A program made the translations under genes and the position numbers. The notes beneath the pieces are model-generated. The model saw only the letters and a list, made by a program, of their open reading frames with translations. It had not been told where the DNA came from and searched no databases. This document shows, piece by piece, positions 1 through 7,758 of a stretch of 13,350 nt of DNA. Position 1 is the stretch's first letter. Each line of letters begins with the position of its first letter. The stretch comes from JAXGVG01 sp040773965 (GTDB lineage: Bacteria > Pseudomonadota > Alphaproteobacteria > UBA9219), in the NCBI GenBank assembly GCA_040773965.1, contig JAXGVG010000038.1:1-13350 (forward strand), in the 5' to 3' direction.

Positions 1-994
1 CAACGAAGCGGGGCTGTCGCGCGACAACGGATCGCTCGACAGCGTGGCCGCCATTAAAGGCTATGAACGCACGGCGGCGGAACTTCTTGCCGCCGCGCAT
101 GATAAGCCGGTTGGAGTCGCGCACGATCTCCACCCGGATTTTCACAGCACGCGTTATGCCCTTGCCAGCGGCATCAAACCCATCGGCATTCAGCACCATC
201 ACGCGCACATCGCCGCCATCATGGCCGAACACGGGATTGATCAGCCCACACTCGGCCTTGCGCTGGACGGCTTCGGTCTTGGGCTTAACAATGAGTCATG
301 GGGCGGCGAGCTTTTGCGTGTGGACGCAAGCGGCTTCCAGCGCCTCGGCCATCTTTTGCCTCTGCCCCAGCCGGGCGGCGATATAGCGGCACGTCAGACA
401 TGGCGCATGGGCGCGGCAGCGCTGTGGGCGCTCGGGCGCGGCGATGAAATTGCCGAACGGTACAAGACTTTTCCCAACGCCCCTGCGCTCGCCACGATGC
501 TTGGGCGCGGCCTTAACTGCCCGTCGACGTCCAGCGCAGGCCGTCTGTTCGACGCTGCCTGCGGGTTGCTTGGTGTCAAGCCGGTGGCCGCGTTCGAAGG
601 CGAAGCCCCCATAGCGCTTGGAGCCATGGTGAAAGAAACGAAAGCCGATCCGGAGGGTTGGTTTCTTTCCAAAGAACTCGTTCTCGATTGCCGCCCTCTG
701 CTGTCGAACCTAATCGACCTTCCTTCTCAACAAGGCGCGGAACTTTTCCACGGCACGTTGATCGCTGCCCTGGCGGACTGGCTCGAAAAAGCCGCCGAAA
801 AAACAGGTATACGCACGGTAGCGCTTGGCGGGGGGTGCTTTTTCAACAAGTTCTTGCGCGAAGGGCTTTCGGCGCGGATGATGGCCGCCCGGCTGATGCC
901 TCTGTTCCCGAAACGGCTTTCGCCGGGGGATGCCGCGCTTGGACTAGGACAGGCTTATGCGGCGGCGTTGATGATTGAAAACGGGAGTGTTTGA
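1..994 (+). CDS. hypF: Carbamoyltransferase HypF, C-terminal part (5' end outside window)
   Basis: HypF uses carbamoyl phosphate and ATP to carbamoylate the C-terminal cysteine of HypE, the source of the cyanide ligands of the [NiFe]-hydrogenase iron. The frame is open to the left edge, so the acylphosphatase, zinc-finger and YrdC-like parts must lie upstream, and the ATG at 44 is only an internal codon. What is visible is the Kae1-like carbamoyltransferase region: DLHPDFHSTRYA, the metal-binding HHHAH cluster, ALDGFG followed by WGGELL, TSSAGRLFDAACGLLGV, EGEAPIALGAM, a glycine-rich ALGGGCFFNK and a final LSPGDAALGLGQA. All of these match the order in the family. The stop lies 4 bases before hypC, and the hypC ribosome site is inside this gene, so the two are probably translated together. 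The family call is secure; whether the missing front is intact cannot be judged. Confidence 0.95.
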   Translation, partial: NEAGLSRDNGSLDSVAAIKGYERTAAELLAAAHDKPVGVAHDLHPDFHSTRYALASGIKPIGIQHHHAHIAAIMAEHGIDQPTLGLALDGFGLGLNNESWGGELLRVDASGFQRLGHLLPLPQPGGDIAARQTWRMGAAALWALGRGDEIAERYKTFPNAPALATMLGRGLNCPSTSSAGRLFDAACGLLGVKPVAAFEGEAPIALGAMVKETKADPEGWFLSKELVLDCRPLLSNLIDLPSQQGAELFHGTLIAALADWLEKAAEKTGIRTVALGGGCFFNKFLREGLSARMMAARLMPLFPKRLSPGDAALGLGQAYAAALMIENGSV

Positions 995-998
995 GAAT

Positions 999-1241
999 AT
1001 GTGCCTAGCGATTCCGGCGCGCGTGACGAAACTTTTGGACGGCAACATGGCCGTGGCCGATGTCGGCGGCGTAGGCCGCACGATCTCGCTCGCGCTGGTG
1101 GACAATGTGACTGTGGGCGATTACGTAATCGTTCACGTCGGTTACGCGCTTTCGCGCCTTGATCCCGAAGAAGCCGCAAAGACGCTCGCCCTGTTTGCAG
1201 AGATGAATGAAGCCGGAAGGCGCGAGGAGCAGGCCCGGTGA
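999..1241 (+). CDS. hypC: Hydrogenase maturation chaperone HypC/HybG family
   Basis: HypC is a small chaperone that holds the Fe(CN)2CO precursor together with HypD and carries it to the hydrogenase large subunit. The 80-residue product has the usual length. It begins MCLAIPARV, where Cys2 becomes the essential N-terminal ligand once Met is removed. That requirement fixes the start at 999 and rules out the in-frame ATG at 975, which would bury the cysteine. A GGGAG at 983-987 supports this start. Other family marks are the VGDYVIVHVGYALSRLD stretch, with His47 as the likely conserved histidine, and a charged helical tail (DPEEAAKTLALFAEMNE). Its stop overlaps the GTG start of hypD by four bases (GTGA), a coupled arrangement. 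Confidence 0.96.
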   Translation: MCLAIPARVTKLLDGNMAVADVGGVGRTISLALVDNVTVGDYVIVHVGYALSRLDPEEAAKTLALFAEMNEAGRREEQAR

Positions 1242-2377
1242 AATACATCGAGGAATTCCGTGACCGCAAGCTGGCGGAAAATCTCGCCGCCGCCCTTCGT
1301 GCTGAAGTTCAACCGGGCCGCACCTATCGTTTCATGGAGTTCTGCGGTGGCCATACGCACGCGATTTTCCGCTTTGGCCTGCCGGATTTATTGCCGCCCG
1401 AAATCAAAATGATACACGGTCCCGGCTGTCCTGTGTGCGTATTGCCGATGACGCGGATCGACGCCGCCATTCAACTCGCGCAAACGCCCAACGTCACGCT
1501 TTGTTCCTACGGCGATATGCTTCGCGTTCCCGGCGGCAAGCGCATGAGCCTTTTGAAAGCCAAGGCGCAAGGCGCGGACGTGCACATGGTAACTTCGCCG
1601 CACGACGCCATAACGTTCGCAAAAGAAAACCCGGAACGACAGGTTATCTTTTTCGCCATCGGCTTCGAAACCACCACGCCGCCGACCGCCGTCGTCATCA
1701 AACAAGCGCGCGAATGGAAACTGAAAAATTTCGCGGTATTCTGCAACCACGTGTTGACGCCCGCCGCGCTGGGCTGGCTTCTGGAATCCGGCAAGGACGA
1801 AACCAGCGATGTCCCGCCTCTGGACGGCTTCGTCGGCCCCGCGCATGTCAGCGCCGTCATCGGCACGATCCCCTACGAAGCGGCGGCCAAACATTACAAC
1901 AAGCCGGTGGTCATCGCGGGCTTCGAGCCGCTCGACGTCATGCAGGCGATACTTATGCTCGTACGCCAGGTCAACGAAGGCCGCGCGGAAGTTGAAAACG
2001 AATACACCCGCGCCGTCACGCGCGAAGGCAACGTGAAGGCGCAAGCGCTCATGAAAGAAGTTTTCGAATTGCGCGAGAGCTTCGACTGGCGCGGCCTCGG
2101 CTCCATCCCGAACAGCGCGCTTCGCATCCGCGAGTCCTTCGCCGCCTTCGATGCCGAACGCCGCTTTCCGCTCGCTCCCATCGAAGTCAAGGAAAACCCC
2201 GCCTGCCAGTGCCCGGCCATTCTGCGCGGCGCGAAAGTGCCGACGGATTGCCCCCTGTTCGGCAAGGCCTGCACGCCGGAAAACCCCATCGGCTCGTGCA
2301 TGGTGTCATCCGAAGGCGGCTGCGCGGCGTGGTATAGTTACAGGGGACCGGCCCCGGGAGAGAGACATGCTCAATAA
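1238..2377 (+). CDS. hypD: Hydrogenase maturation protein HypD ([4Fe-4S] scaffold)
   Basis: HypD, in complex with HypC, is the scaffold on which the iron receives its CN and CO ligands. The 379-residue product has full family length. Visible motifs are FCGGHTHAI (Cys36), HGPGCPVCVLP (Cys64 and Cys67), GFETTTP at about 142-148, and a cysteine-rich end (CQCPAILRG, DCPLFGKAC, GSCMVSSEGGCAAWY) that holds the iron-sulphur cluster ligands. The start is a GTG at 1238 with a good GAGGAG at 1224-1229, eight bases upstream. The gene overlaps hypC by 4 bases and hypE by 11, so the order F-C-D-E is read as one operon. Nothing appears broken. Confidence 0.97.
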   Translation: MKYIEEFRDRKLAENLAAALRAEVQPGRTYRFMEFCGGHTHAIFRFGLPDLLPPEIKMIHGPGCPVCVLPMTRIDAAIQLAQTPNVTLCSYGDMLRVPGGKRMSLLKAKAQGADVHMVTSPHDAITFAKENPERQVIFFAIGFETTTPPTAVVIKQAREWKLKNFAVFCNHVLTPAALGWLLESGKDETSDVPPLDGFVGPAHVSAVIGTIPYEAAAKHYNKPVVIAGFEPLDVMQAILMLVRQVNEGRAEVENEYTRAVTREGNVKAQALMKEVFELRESFDWRGLGSIPNSALRIRESFAAFDAERRFPLAPIEVKENPACQCPAILRGAKVPTDCPLFGKACTPENPIGSCMVSSEGGCAAWYSYRGPAPGERHAQ

Positions 2378-3383
2378 CGACGGCCGCATCGACATGACGC
2401 ACGGCAGCGGCGGACGCGCCATGGCGCAGTTGATCGAACAACTGTTTGCCAAAGCGTTCGACAACCCGGCGCTGGCCGAAAGCAACGATCAGGCGCGCCT
2501 CGACGCGCCAAAAGGACGCCTTGCCTTCAGCACGGACAGCTTCGTGATCTCCCCCCTCTTCTTCCCCGGCGGCGATATCGGCAGCCTTGCCATTCACGGC
2601 ACGGTGAACGATGTGGCCATGTCGGGGGCAAAACCTCTCTGGCTTTCGGCTGGATTTATTCTTGAGGAAGGCTTTCCGCTGGCCGGCCTGAAACGCATCG
2701 TCGGCTCCATGGCTGAAGCCGCGCGGAAATGCGGCGTGACGATTGTGACCGGCGACACGAAAGTCGTGGAAAAAGGCAAGGCGGATGGCCTGTTCATCAA
2801 CACGGCGGGCATCGGCGTCATTCCGGAAGGCGTCGATTTGTCCGCTCATAACGTGAAGGAAGGCGACACGATTTTGCTGAGCGGCCCCATTGGCGATCAT
2901 GGTATGGCAGTCATGTCCAGGCGCGAAAACCTCGCATTTGAAAGCGCCATCATGTCCGACAGCGCGCCGTTGCACGATCTTGTGGCGTGTATGCTGAAAT
3001 CGGGCGCGGACATTCACGCGCTGCGCGACCCAACGCGCGGCGGACTGGCGACGACGCTGAACGAAATCGCCAGAACGGCCAATGTCGGAATGAGGCTTGA
3101 TGAACAAGCCATTCCCGTTCGCCCGGAAGTGCGCAGCGCGTGCGAAATTCTCGGTCTTGATCCTCTTTACGTGGCGAACGAAGGCCGCCTCATCGCCTTT
3201 TGCGCCGCGCACGATGCCGAAAAACTTCTCAAGGCCATGCGCGCGCATGAACATGGACGCGAAGCCTCAATCATCGGCAACGTCGTGCCGGACGAACATC
3301 ATTTTGTTGAAATGCGCACCACTCTCGGCGGCCACCGCATGGTGGACTGGCTCGCGGGCGAACCGTTGCCGAGGATTTGTTAG
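2367..3383 (+). CDS. hypE: Hydrogenase maturation protein HypE (thiocarbamate dehydratase)
   Basis: HypE accepts a carbamoyl group from HypF on its C-terminal cysteine and dehydrates it with ATP to a thiocyanate, the CN donor. The 338-residue product starts MLNNDGRIDMTHGSGGRAM, with the family's MTHGSGG motif near the N-terminus. It carries the PurM-like fold marks FSTDSFVISPLFFPGGDIG, HGTVNDVAMSGA, TGDTKVV and DPTRGGLATTLNEIA, and ends in PRIC, the modified C-terminal cysteine. The frame stays open upstream to 2151 inside hypD, but the motif position and a GGGAG at 2356-2360 support the ATG at 2367. This is the last gene of the hyp run; it ends three bases before the converging ugd gene with no clear terminator between. 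Confidence 0.97.
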   Translation: MLNNDGRIDMTHGSGGRAMAQLIEQLFAKAFDNPALAESNDQARLDAPKGRLAFSTDSFVISPLFFPGGDIGSLAIHGTVNDVAMSGAKPLWLSAGFILEEGFPLAGLKRIVGSMAEAARKCGVTIVTGDTKVVEKGKADGLFINTAGIGVIPEGVDLSAHNVKEGDTILLSGPIGDHGMAVMSRRENLAFESAIMSDSAPLHDLVACMLKSGADIHALRDPTRGGLATTLNEIARTANVGMRLDEQAIPVRPEVRSACEILGLDPLYVANEGRLIAFCAAHDAEKLLKAMRAHEHGREASIIGNVVPDEHHFVEMRTTLGGHRMVDWLAGEPLPRIC

Positions 3384-3386
3384 GTC

Positions 3387-4691
3387 CTACCCCCGCCCCA
3401 CCGAAAAATAGGCAAACTCCGTCGCGCGCATTTCTTCGGGCTTATAGATGTTGCGAAGATCGATCATCACGGGCTGCTTCAAAAGCTTCTTCATTTTCTT
3501 GACATCGAGCGCGCGAAACTCGTTCCACTCGGTCAGAATGGCCACGGCATCCGCGCCCTGCATTGCTTCGTAGGCGTCCTTGCACCACACCACATCTTCA
3601 AGCAGCTTTTTCGCCTCATCCATGCCCTCAGGATCGTAGGCGCGCACAACGGCGCCCGCTTTCTGTAGCGCGGGAACGACATCGAGGCTTACGCTATCGC
3701 GCATGTCGTCCGTGTTGGGCTTGAACGTCAGGCCGAGAATGGCGATGGTCTTGCCCTTCACCTTGCCGCCGCAGGCGTTGACGATCCGCGCGGCCATGCC
3801 GTGCTTGCGCCTTTTGTTAACGTCGACCACAGTCTCGACCAGCCGCAAGGGCGCGTCGTGATCCTTTGCGGTGCGCACCAACGCCAGGGTGTCCTTGGGA
3901 AAACACGAGCCGCCATATCCAGGCCCGGCGTGAAGGAATTTCGAGCCGATGCGCCGGTCCAGCCCCATGCCCTTGGCCACGGTTTGCACGTCGGCCCCGA
4001 CCTTTTCACATAAATCGGCAATCTCGTTAATGAAGGTTATCTTGGTTGCCAGAAACGCATTGGAGGCGTACTTCGTCAGCTCCGACGTTTCCAGATTGGT
4101 CACGACCATCGGCGTTTCAATTAAATACAATGGGCGATATAGCTCGCGCATCATCGCAGCCGCGCGTTCGGTCTCGCACCCGATCACGACGCGATCCGGC
4201 CGCATAAAGTCGTTGATCGCCGCGCCTTCGCGCAAAAACTCGGGGTTCGAGCACACGTCGAAATCGGCGTCAGGCCGGGCGTCACGGATAATTTTCTTGA
4301 TCTCGCGGCCCGTGCCGACCGGAACCGTCGATTTGGTCACAACGACCGTATAGCCCGCCAAATGCTTCGCAATGTCGCGCGCGGCTTGATACACATAGCT
4401 CAGATCGGCATAGCCATCGCCGCGCCGCGCGGGCGTGCCAACCGCAATAAAAACCGCATCCGCCTCGGCCACCGCCGGGCCAAGATCCATGGTAAAGCGC
4501 AGATGTCCCGCGCCCATCGCCTTGACAACCAAATCTTCAAGGCCCGGCTCGAAGATAGGAATCTCGCCGCGCTGCAAACGCTCGACGCGCCCGGCGTCCT
4601 GATCAACGCCGGTCACGTCCACGCCGAACTCGGCAAAACAGGCGGCCGAAACAAGGCCAACATAACCGGCGCCGACGACGACAATTTTCAT
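3387..4691 (-). CDS. ugd: UDP-glucose 6-dehydrogenase
   Basis: The enzyme oxidises UDP-glucose to UDP-glucuronate with two NAD+, feeding acidic exopolysaccharide, capsule or lipid A sugars. The 434-residue product is full length. It opens with a Rossmann motif VGAGYVGL (residues 6-13), followed by EPGLEDL, AVGTPAR, TKSTVPVGTG, SNPEFLREGAAI, the central helix with TKYASNAFLATKI (Lys207 and Asn211), and the catalytic loop GPGYGGSCFPKD with Cys263. The C-terminal UDP-binding part shows LGLTFKPNTDDMRDS. It lies nine bases after galU, whose product makes its substrate, and its GAGGAT ribosome site (4695-4700) overlaps the end of the spacer. The name could equally be tuaD or rkpK by homology class; the activity is the same. 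Confidence 0.96.
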   Translation of the reverse strand: MKIVVVGAGYVGLVSAACFAEFGVDVTGVDQDAGRVERLQRGEIPIFEPGLEDLVVKAMGAGHLRFTMDLGPAVAEADAVFIAVGTPARRGDGYADLSYVYQAARDIAKHLAGYTVVVTKSTVPVGTGREIKKIIRDARPDADFDVCSNPEFLREGAAINDFMRPDRVVIGCETERAAAMMRELYRPLYLIETPMVVTNLETSELTKYASNAFLATKITFINEIADLCEKVGADVQTVAKGMGLDRRIGSKFLHAGPGYGGSCFPKDTLALVRTAKDHDAPLRLVETVVDVNKRRKHGMAARIVNACGGKVKGKTIAILGLTFKPNTDDMRDSVSLDVVPALQKAGAVVRAYDPEGMDEAKKLLEDVVWCKDAYEAMQGADAVAILTEWNEFRALDVKKMKKLLKQPVMIDLRNIYKPEEMRATEFAYFSVGRG

Positions 4692-4700
4692 GAAATCCTC

Positions 4701-5573
4701 TTAGTTTATAATCTTGCGAATAGCCTCGCGCACGCGCGCGCTCATTTCCGGATGCGCCAGCGCAAACGCCACGTTGGCCTCGATGAAGCCGATTTTGTCG
4801 CCGCAATCGTACCGCGTGCCCTCGTAACGAAGACCATGGAACGGTTGCTTGCCAATCAAACGCGCCATGCTGTCGGTTAGCTGTATTTCGCCGCCCGCCC
4901 CGGCCTTATTGGTTTCCAGCTCGGCGAAGATTTCCGGCTGAAGTATGTAACGCCCGATAATGGACAGAGTCGAAGGCGCTTTTTCCGGCGCGGGCTTTTC
5001 GACAAGCCCCTTCACTTTCGCCATGCGCCCGTCGTCCTTTTCCACGTCGAGGATACCATAACGGTTCGTTTTCTCGCGCGGCACGTCGACCACGGCGACA
5101 AGATTGCCCCCGACTTCGCCATAGGCTTCGATCATCTGCTTAAGGCAAGGCTTTTCCGCCAGCACCACGTCATCCGCCAAAAGCACGGCAAAAGGCTCGT
5201 TGCCGACAAGATGCCGGGCGCACCAGACAGCATGGCCGAGCCCCAATGGATCGCGCTGGCGCGTGAACAGAAGCTGGCCGGAATCAATGTCCGTCGTTTT
5301 CAGCAAGTCAATCTCGCGCGTCTTGTTGCGCGCTTCCAGCACGCGCATAAGATCGCCATTGCCGTCGAAATGGTCTTCCAAAGCGCCTTTGCCACGGCTG
5401 GTCACGAAAATAAACTGCTCGATCCCGGCGGCGCGCGCCTCGTCCACGGCGTGCTGAATCAGGGGCCGGTCCACGAGCGTCAGCATTTCCTTGGGCATAG
5501 CCTTCGTGGCAGGCAGAAAACGGGTTCCCAATCCCGCGACAGGGAATACGGCTTTACGAATAGGACGGTTCAT
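4701..5573 (-). CDS. galU: UTP--glucose-1-phosphate uridylyltransferase
   Basis: GalU joins UTP and glucose-1-phosphate to give UDP-glucose, the substrate of the Ugd enzyme encoded just downstream. The 290-residue length is typical. Motifs in order: the nucleotide-binding GLGTRFLPATKAMPKEML (residues 14-31), VTSRGKGALEDHFD, GLGHAVWCA, LLADDVV (Asp134 and Asp135), VEKPAPEKAPS, IIGRYIL, GEIQLTDSM, and the closing GTRYDCGDKIGF. The ATG at 5571-5573 is preceded by GGGAG at 5580-5584. Eighteen bases separate it from the response-regulator gene upstream, so it may share that gene's transcript. No irregularity seen. Confidence 0.96.
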   Translation of the reverse strand: MNRPIRKAVFPVAGLGTRFLPATKAMPKEMLTLVDRPLIQHAVDEARAAGIEQFIFVTSRGKGALEDHFDGNGDLMRVLEARNKTREIDLLKTTDIDSGQLLFTRQRDPLGLGHAVWCARHLVGNEPFAVLLADDVVLAEKPCLKQMIEAYGEVGGNLVAVVDVPREKTNRYGILDVEKDDGRMAKVKGLVEKPAPEKAPSTLSIIGRYILQPEIFAELETNKAGAGGEIQLTDSMARLIGKQPFHGLRYEGTRYDCGDKIGFIEANVAFALAHPEMSARVREAIRKIIN

Positions 5574-5591
5574 TCCAAACTCCCGAAAAAA

Positions 5592-5993
5592 CTAAACGGC
5601 GCCCGGCGGCATGGCCAGCGCATCTTTAACGGCTTCGCAAATTTCTTCCAGCGAAAAAGGCTTGGCAATAATCCGGTGCACCAGCGCATCCAGATTGTGG
5701 GCGCGCATGCGTTCCTGCGCATAGCCGGAGATCATGACGATGCGCAAATCCGGATACAGGCGCACCGCTTTCAGAGCCAGCGCGATCCCGTCCATGTTGG
5801 GCATGACGATATCGGTGACCAGCGCGTCGAATTTCTCCCTGGACAAAACGTCCAGCGCCTGCTGGCCATCGGCCACGTCGACGACCGTCGCGCCGGTTGA
5901 CTGAAGAGATCGCACAATGAACTCGCGCACGGCGGGATTGTCTTCCGCGACAAGAAGGCGCACATCGGGACCAAGCTGGATTTCAGGGTTCAT
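5592..5993 (-). CDS. Single-domain response regulator (CheY/CpdR-like)
   Basis: The 133-residue product is one receiver domain with no output domain. Key residues are all present: acidic pair Glu17-Asp18, phosphoacceptor Asp61 in TDIVMPNMDG, Ser89 in MISGYA, and Lys111 in AKPF. It therefore looks able to accept a phosphate. The TDIVMP(N/E)MDGI and KPFSLEEI stretches and the size resemble alphaproteobacterial CpdR, which in Caulobacter controls ClpXP-dependent proteolysis of cell-cycle proteins such as CtrA. This is resemblance by eye and a plain CheY-like regulator is possible, so no symbol is given. Its start overlaps the zinc-ribbon gene by 11 bases, implying translational coupling. No kinase gene lies in the window. 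Confidence 0.85.
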   Translation of the reverse strand: MNPEIQLGPDVRLLVAEDNPAVREFIVRSLQSTGATVVDVADGQQALDVLSREKFDALVTDIVMPNMDGIALALKAVRLYPDLRIVMISGYAQERMRAHNLDALVHRIIAKPFSLEEICEAVKDALAMPPGAV

Positions 5994-6747
5994 TGGAACT
6001 CGACTCGGTTAGGGATGTTGTAAAGACGCTCAAATTGACTTCGGCGACGGTTTGCTCGGGAGAAACGGCGGAAAAACGGAAAGGCGTTGAAGCTCCTGCG
6101 GCCAATTTAGCCACAGGCGCGCCGATACGCCAGCTTTGGATTTTAGAGCCATCCGAACCTATGGCAACCAAAAGTATGTCCGGAACGGCCCGGGCTTCGC
6201 GGTTATCGTTGCGGATCTCGCCCTCGACGGCCAGTTTCATGCCGCCGTCCTCGAAGCGCCGTTCCGAACGCACTTTTTGCAGGCTGAACCCCTCCCCTTT
6301 TCGGGGTTTGACAAGTCCCGCCGTCCTTAAAACGGAATCCCACCGCAGCCAGGGAATCCCGTCTGCCGGCGTATGCCAGACCAACGCAAGAATACCGGCA
6401 AAAAGAAAAACCGCCGCAGCCGCCGGCCCGGCGCGCCGCATTTTCGCCCGGCGCGAATCCTTTCGCAGGACCGGCAAATTCGAGCCGGGAGAAATGGGAG
6501 GCAGCACTCTCTGCACGGCCTCCGGCGAAGGCGTTGCCTCCGTTGCCTGCCCGGCATGAACGGAAGGCGCGGCAGGAGCCGCTTCTTCGGACCCGCTCAT
6601 AGCGGAAAGAACCGCCGTTATCTCAGACGGCAAATCGGCCTGCCATATATGGCTGCAGCGCGCGCAGCGCACGCGCCGGGGACCGGAAGCGAACGCCGTA
6701 GCGGGCACAAGATAACTGGCCCTGCAGCTGGAGCAGACGAGAATCAT
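5983..6747 (-). CDS. MJ0042-type zinc-ribbon membrane protein with DUF3426-like C-terminal domain
   Basis: The 254-residue product begins with a short zinc ribbon: Cys5, Cys8, Cys28 and Cys31 as two CxxC pairs, with the typical VRCARCSHIWQA ending. A proline- and alanine-rich linker follows, then a basic stretch (RKDSRRAKMRR) and one membrane helix at about 107-124. The C-terminal part, about 155-250, has the EGEIRNDN...PDILLVAIGSDG...W layout of the DUF3426-like domain. The basic stretch before the helix suggests that the zinc ribbon faces the cytoplasm and the C-terminus the periplasm. The molecular function is not established. In alphaproteobacteria I recall such genes lying beside ftsE, as here. 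Its end overlaps the response-regulator gene by 11 bases. Confidence 0.85.
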   Translation of the reverse strand: MILVCSSCRASYLVPATAFASGPRRVRCARCSHIWQADLPSEITAVLSAMSGSEEAAPAAPSVHAGQATEATPSPEAVQRVLPPISPGSNLPVLRKDSRRAKMRRAGPAAAAVFLFAGILALVWHTPADGIPWLRWDSVLRTAGLVKPRKGEGFSLQKVRSERRFEDGGMKLAVEGEIRNDNREARAVPDILLVAIGSDGSKIQSWRIGAPVAKLAAGASTPFRFSAVSPEQTVAEVNLSVFTTSLTESSSNEP

Positions 6748-6784
6748 CGTCTCGTTTATAGGAAATTCAGGGGGGTAGAGGCAA
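6748..6784 (-). promoter_or_regulatory. Possible sigma70-type promoter of the zinc-ribbon gene, leaderless
   Basis: On the minus strand a TTGCCT (6779-6784, 4 of 6 to TTGACA) and a TATAAA (6755-6760, 5 of 6 to TATAAT) are separated by 18 bases. Transcription would begin at about 6748, next to the ATG at 6745-6747. No clear ribosome site precedes that ATG, which fits a leaderless message. The match could be chance, and the upstream gene may also read through. Confidence 0.3.
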
Positions 6785-6813
6785 CAAGAGGCATCGTTGG
6801 CCCGTAAAACAAA

Positions 6814-7572
6814 CTACCTTGGGCCAGAATCTATAGACGCTCTTCCTGTCCCTCTTGGGGCATCCAAAGCTCTTTCCTGGGCGTTCCGCTGTCTAAAAGA
6901 TGTTGTATTGGCGTTTTTCAGGGGCCATGAAGAAGGGGACGTAGCGGCTTCTGCCGTCTTCGCGCCAACTTCCTCGCCTCCGGAGGGACTGAATGGATAC
7001 TTTCCGTTTGCCGGCTGATATTCTCCCTTTATCTTCTCTCTTTCCGTTTTCAGTCCTTCAGCAAGCCTTACAGGTGTCACGCAGTTCCTGATTGCCGCCA
7101 GACCCAACCGGTCCTTGGGCGTAAAAAAAGCCCCCAGCATGAAAAGTTCCGTGGCTTTGCCGCGCTTGCAAGGATTGTCCGATAGGAATGCCTTTTGAGC
7201 CGTCGTCCGCGCTATTTCGCCGATGGGATTTAGAAAAACGTCCTTATTGCCGGACAGGTCCATTTCAAAACGGCGAAGAACCATTTCCCCAAGTTTTTCG
7301 GCATAATCGTAAACACGCCCGAATTCTTCCATGTCAGACATTCGTTGAAGAATTTTCAACCCATGTCCAAACTGACCTGAAAAATACGTCTTGACGAGAT
7401 TGTTTCCGCAGCGCTCAAGAATCTTTCCCATTTCCCTGACCAATTCCAGCAAATCCTTCCCTTCGAGACCTTTGTCCAATTCCACGCGGCACTGAACCCT
7501 CTCGCTCAACTGAACGGCGCAAGGTGGAAAGATTGCGTTTTCCGCTTTCATATTTGGCGTTTCAATACCCAT
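6814..7572 (-). CDS. Unrecognised protein, 252 residues
   Basis: I do not recognise this protein. It has no signal peptide or membrane segment. Residues from about 25 to 185 look compact and mostly helical (GKDLLELVREMGKILERCG, FGRVYDYAEKLGEMVLRRF), with conserved-looking stretches FLNPIGEIARTTAQKAFLS and TELFMLGAFFTPKDRLGLAAI. Cysteines at 18, 28, 55, 135 and 164 form no obvious metal motif. From about 190 to the end the composition changes to a Ser/Pro/Ala/Arg-rich, apparently disordered tail. The start ATG (7570-7572) has an AAGGA eight bases upstream, and the frame is uninterrupted, so translation is plausible. Its base composition looks less GC-rich than the flanking housekeeping genes. 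It lies 66 bases upstream of the zinc-ribbon gene on the same strand, in the gap before ftsE, and may be a lineage-specific insertion. Confidence 0.6.
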   Translation of the reverse strand: MGIETPNMKAENAIFPPCAVQLSERVQCRVELDKGLEGKDLLELVREMGKILERCGNNLVKTYFSGQFGHGLKILQRMSDMEEFGRVYDYAEKLGEMVLRRFEMDLSGNKDVFLNPIGEIARTTAQKAFLSDNPCKRGKATELFMLGAFFTPKDRLGLAAIRNCVTPVRLAEGLKTEREKIKGEYQPANGKYPFSPSGGEEVGAKTAEAATSPSSWPLKNANTTSFRQRNAQERALDAPRGTGRASIDSGPR

Positions 7573-7746
7573 GAAAAAATTCCTTTTCTAAACGGACCTC
7601 AACTCATTCGATTTTTTTAGCCAACGCTCTTTTTCGAATTATTTAATTCCCGGCATACAAAAAGCTTCACTTTTTCCGTAATGGAACGCGCCGCCTAATA
7701 CCGGAACCGCGTTTTAACGTCCGCTTTTCCGAAGGTTTTATTATAC

Positions 7747-7758
7747 GTCAATTTTGAC
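7747..7758. promoter_or_regulatory. Short palindrome, possible operator
   Basis: The sequence GTCAATTTTGAC is an inverted repeat, GTCAA and TTGAC around a TT centre. It sits one base from a minus-strand TATAAT (7740-7745) and ten bases from the first TTAACCAT-type box. The placement suits a regulator site between divergent genes, but the half-sites are short and the bound protein is unknown. Confidence 0.3.

Noticed and set aside
975..998. Earlier in-frame start for hypC
   Set aside because: It would remove Cys2 from the N-terminus, which HypC needs, and would overlap hypF.
2187..3254. Minus-strand open frame (355 codons) opposite hypE
   Set aside because: Shadow of hypE, with no recognisable domain and the composition of antisense frames.
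3384..3386. Terminator between hypE and ugd
   Set aside because: Only three bases separate the stops and no hairpin with a T run is visible around them.
6287..6308. AACCCC...GGGGTT inverted repeat resembling a hairpin
   Set aside because: It lies inside the zinc-ribbon protein coding sequence, the stem is short and no T run follows.
6798..6826. TGGCCC/GGGCCA inverted repeat around the stop of the unknown gene, considered as a terminator
   Set aside because: Six-base stem, 17-base loop and no T run on the minus strand.
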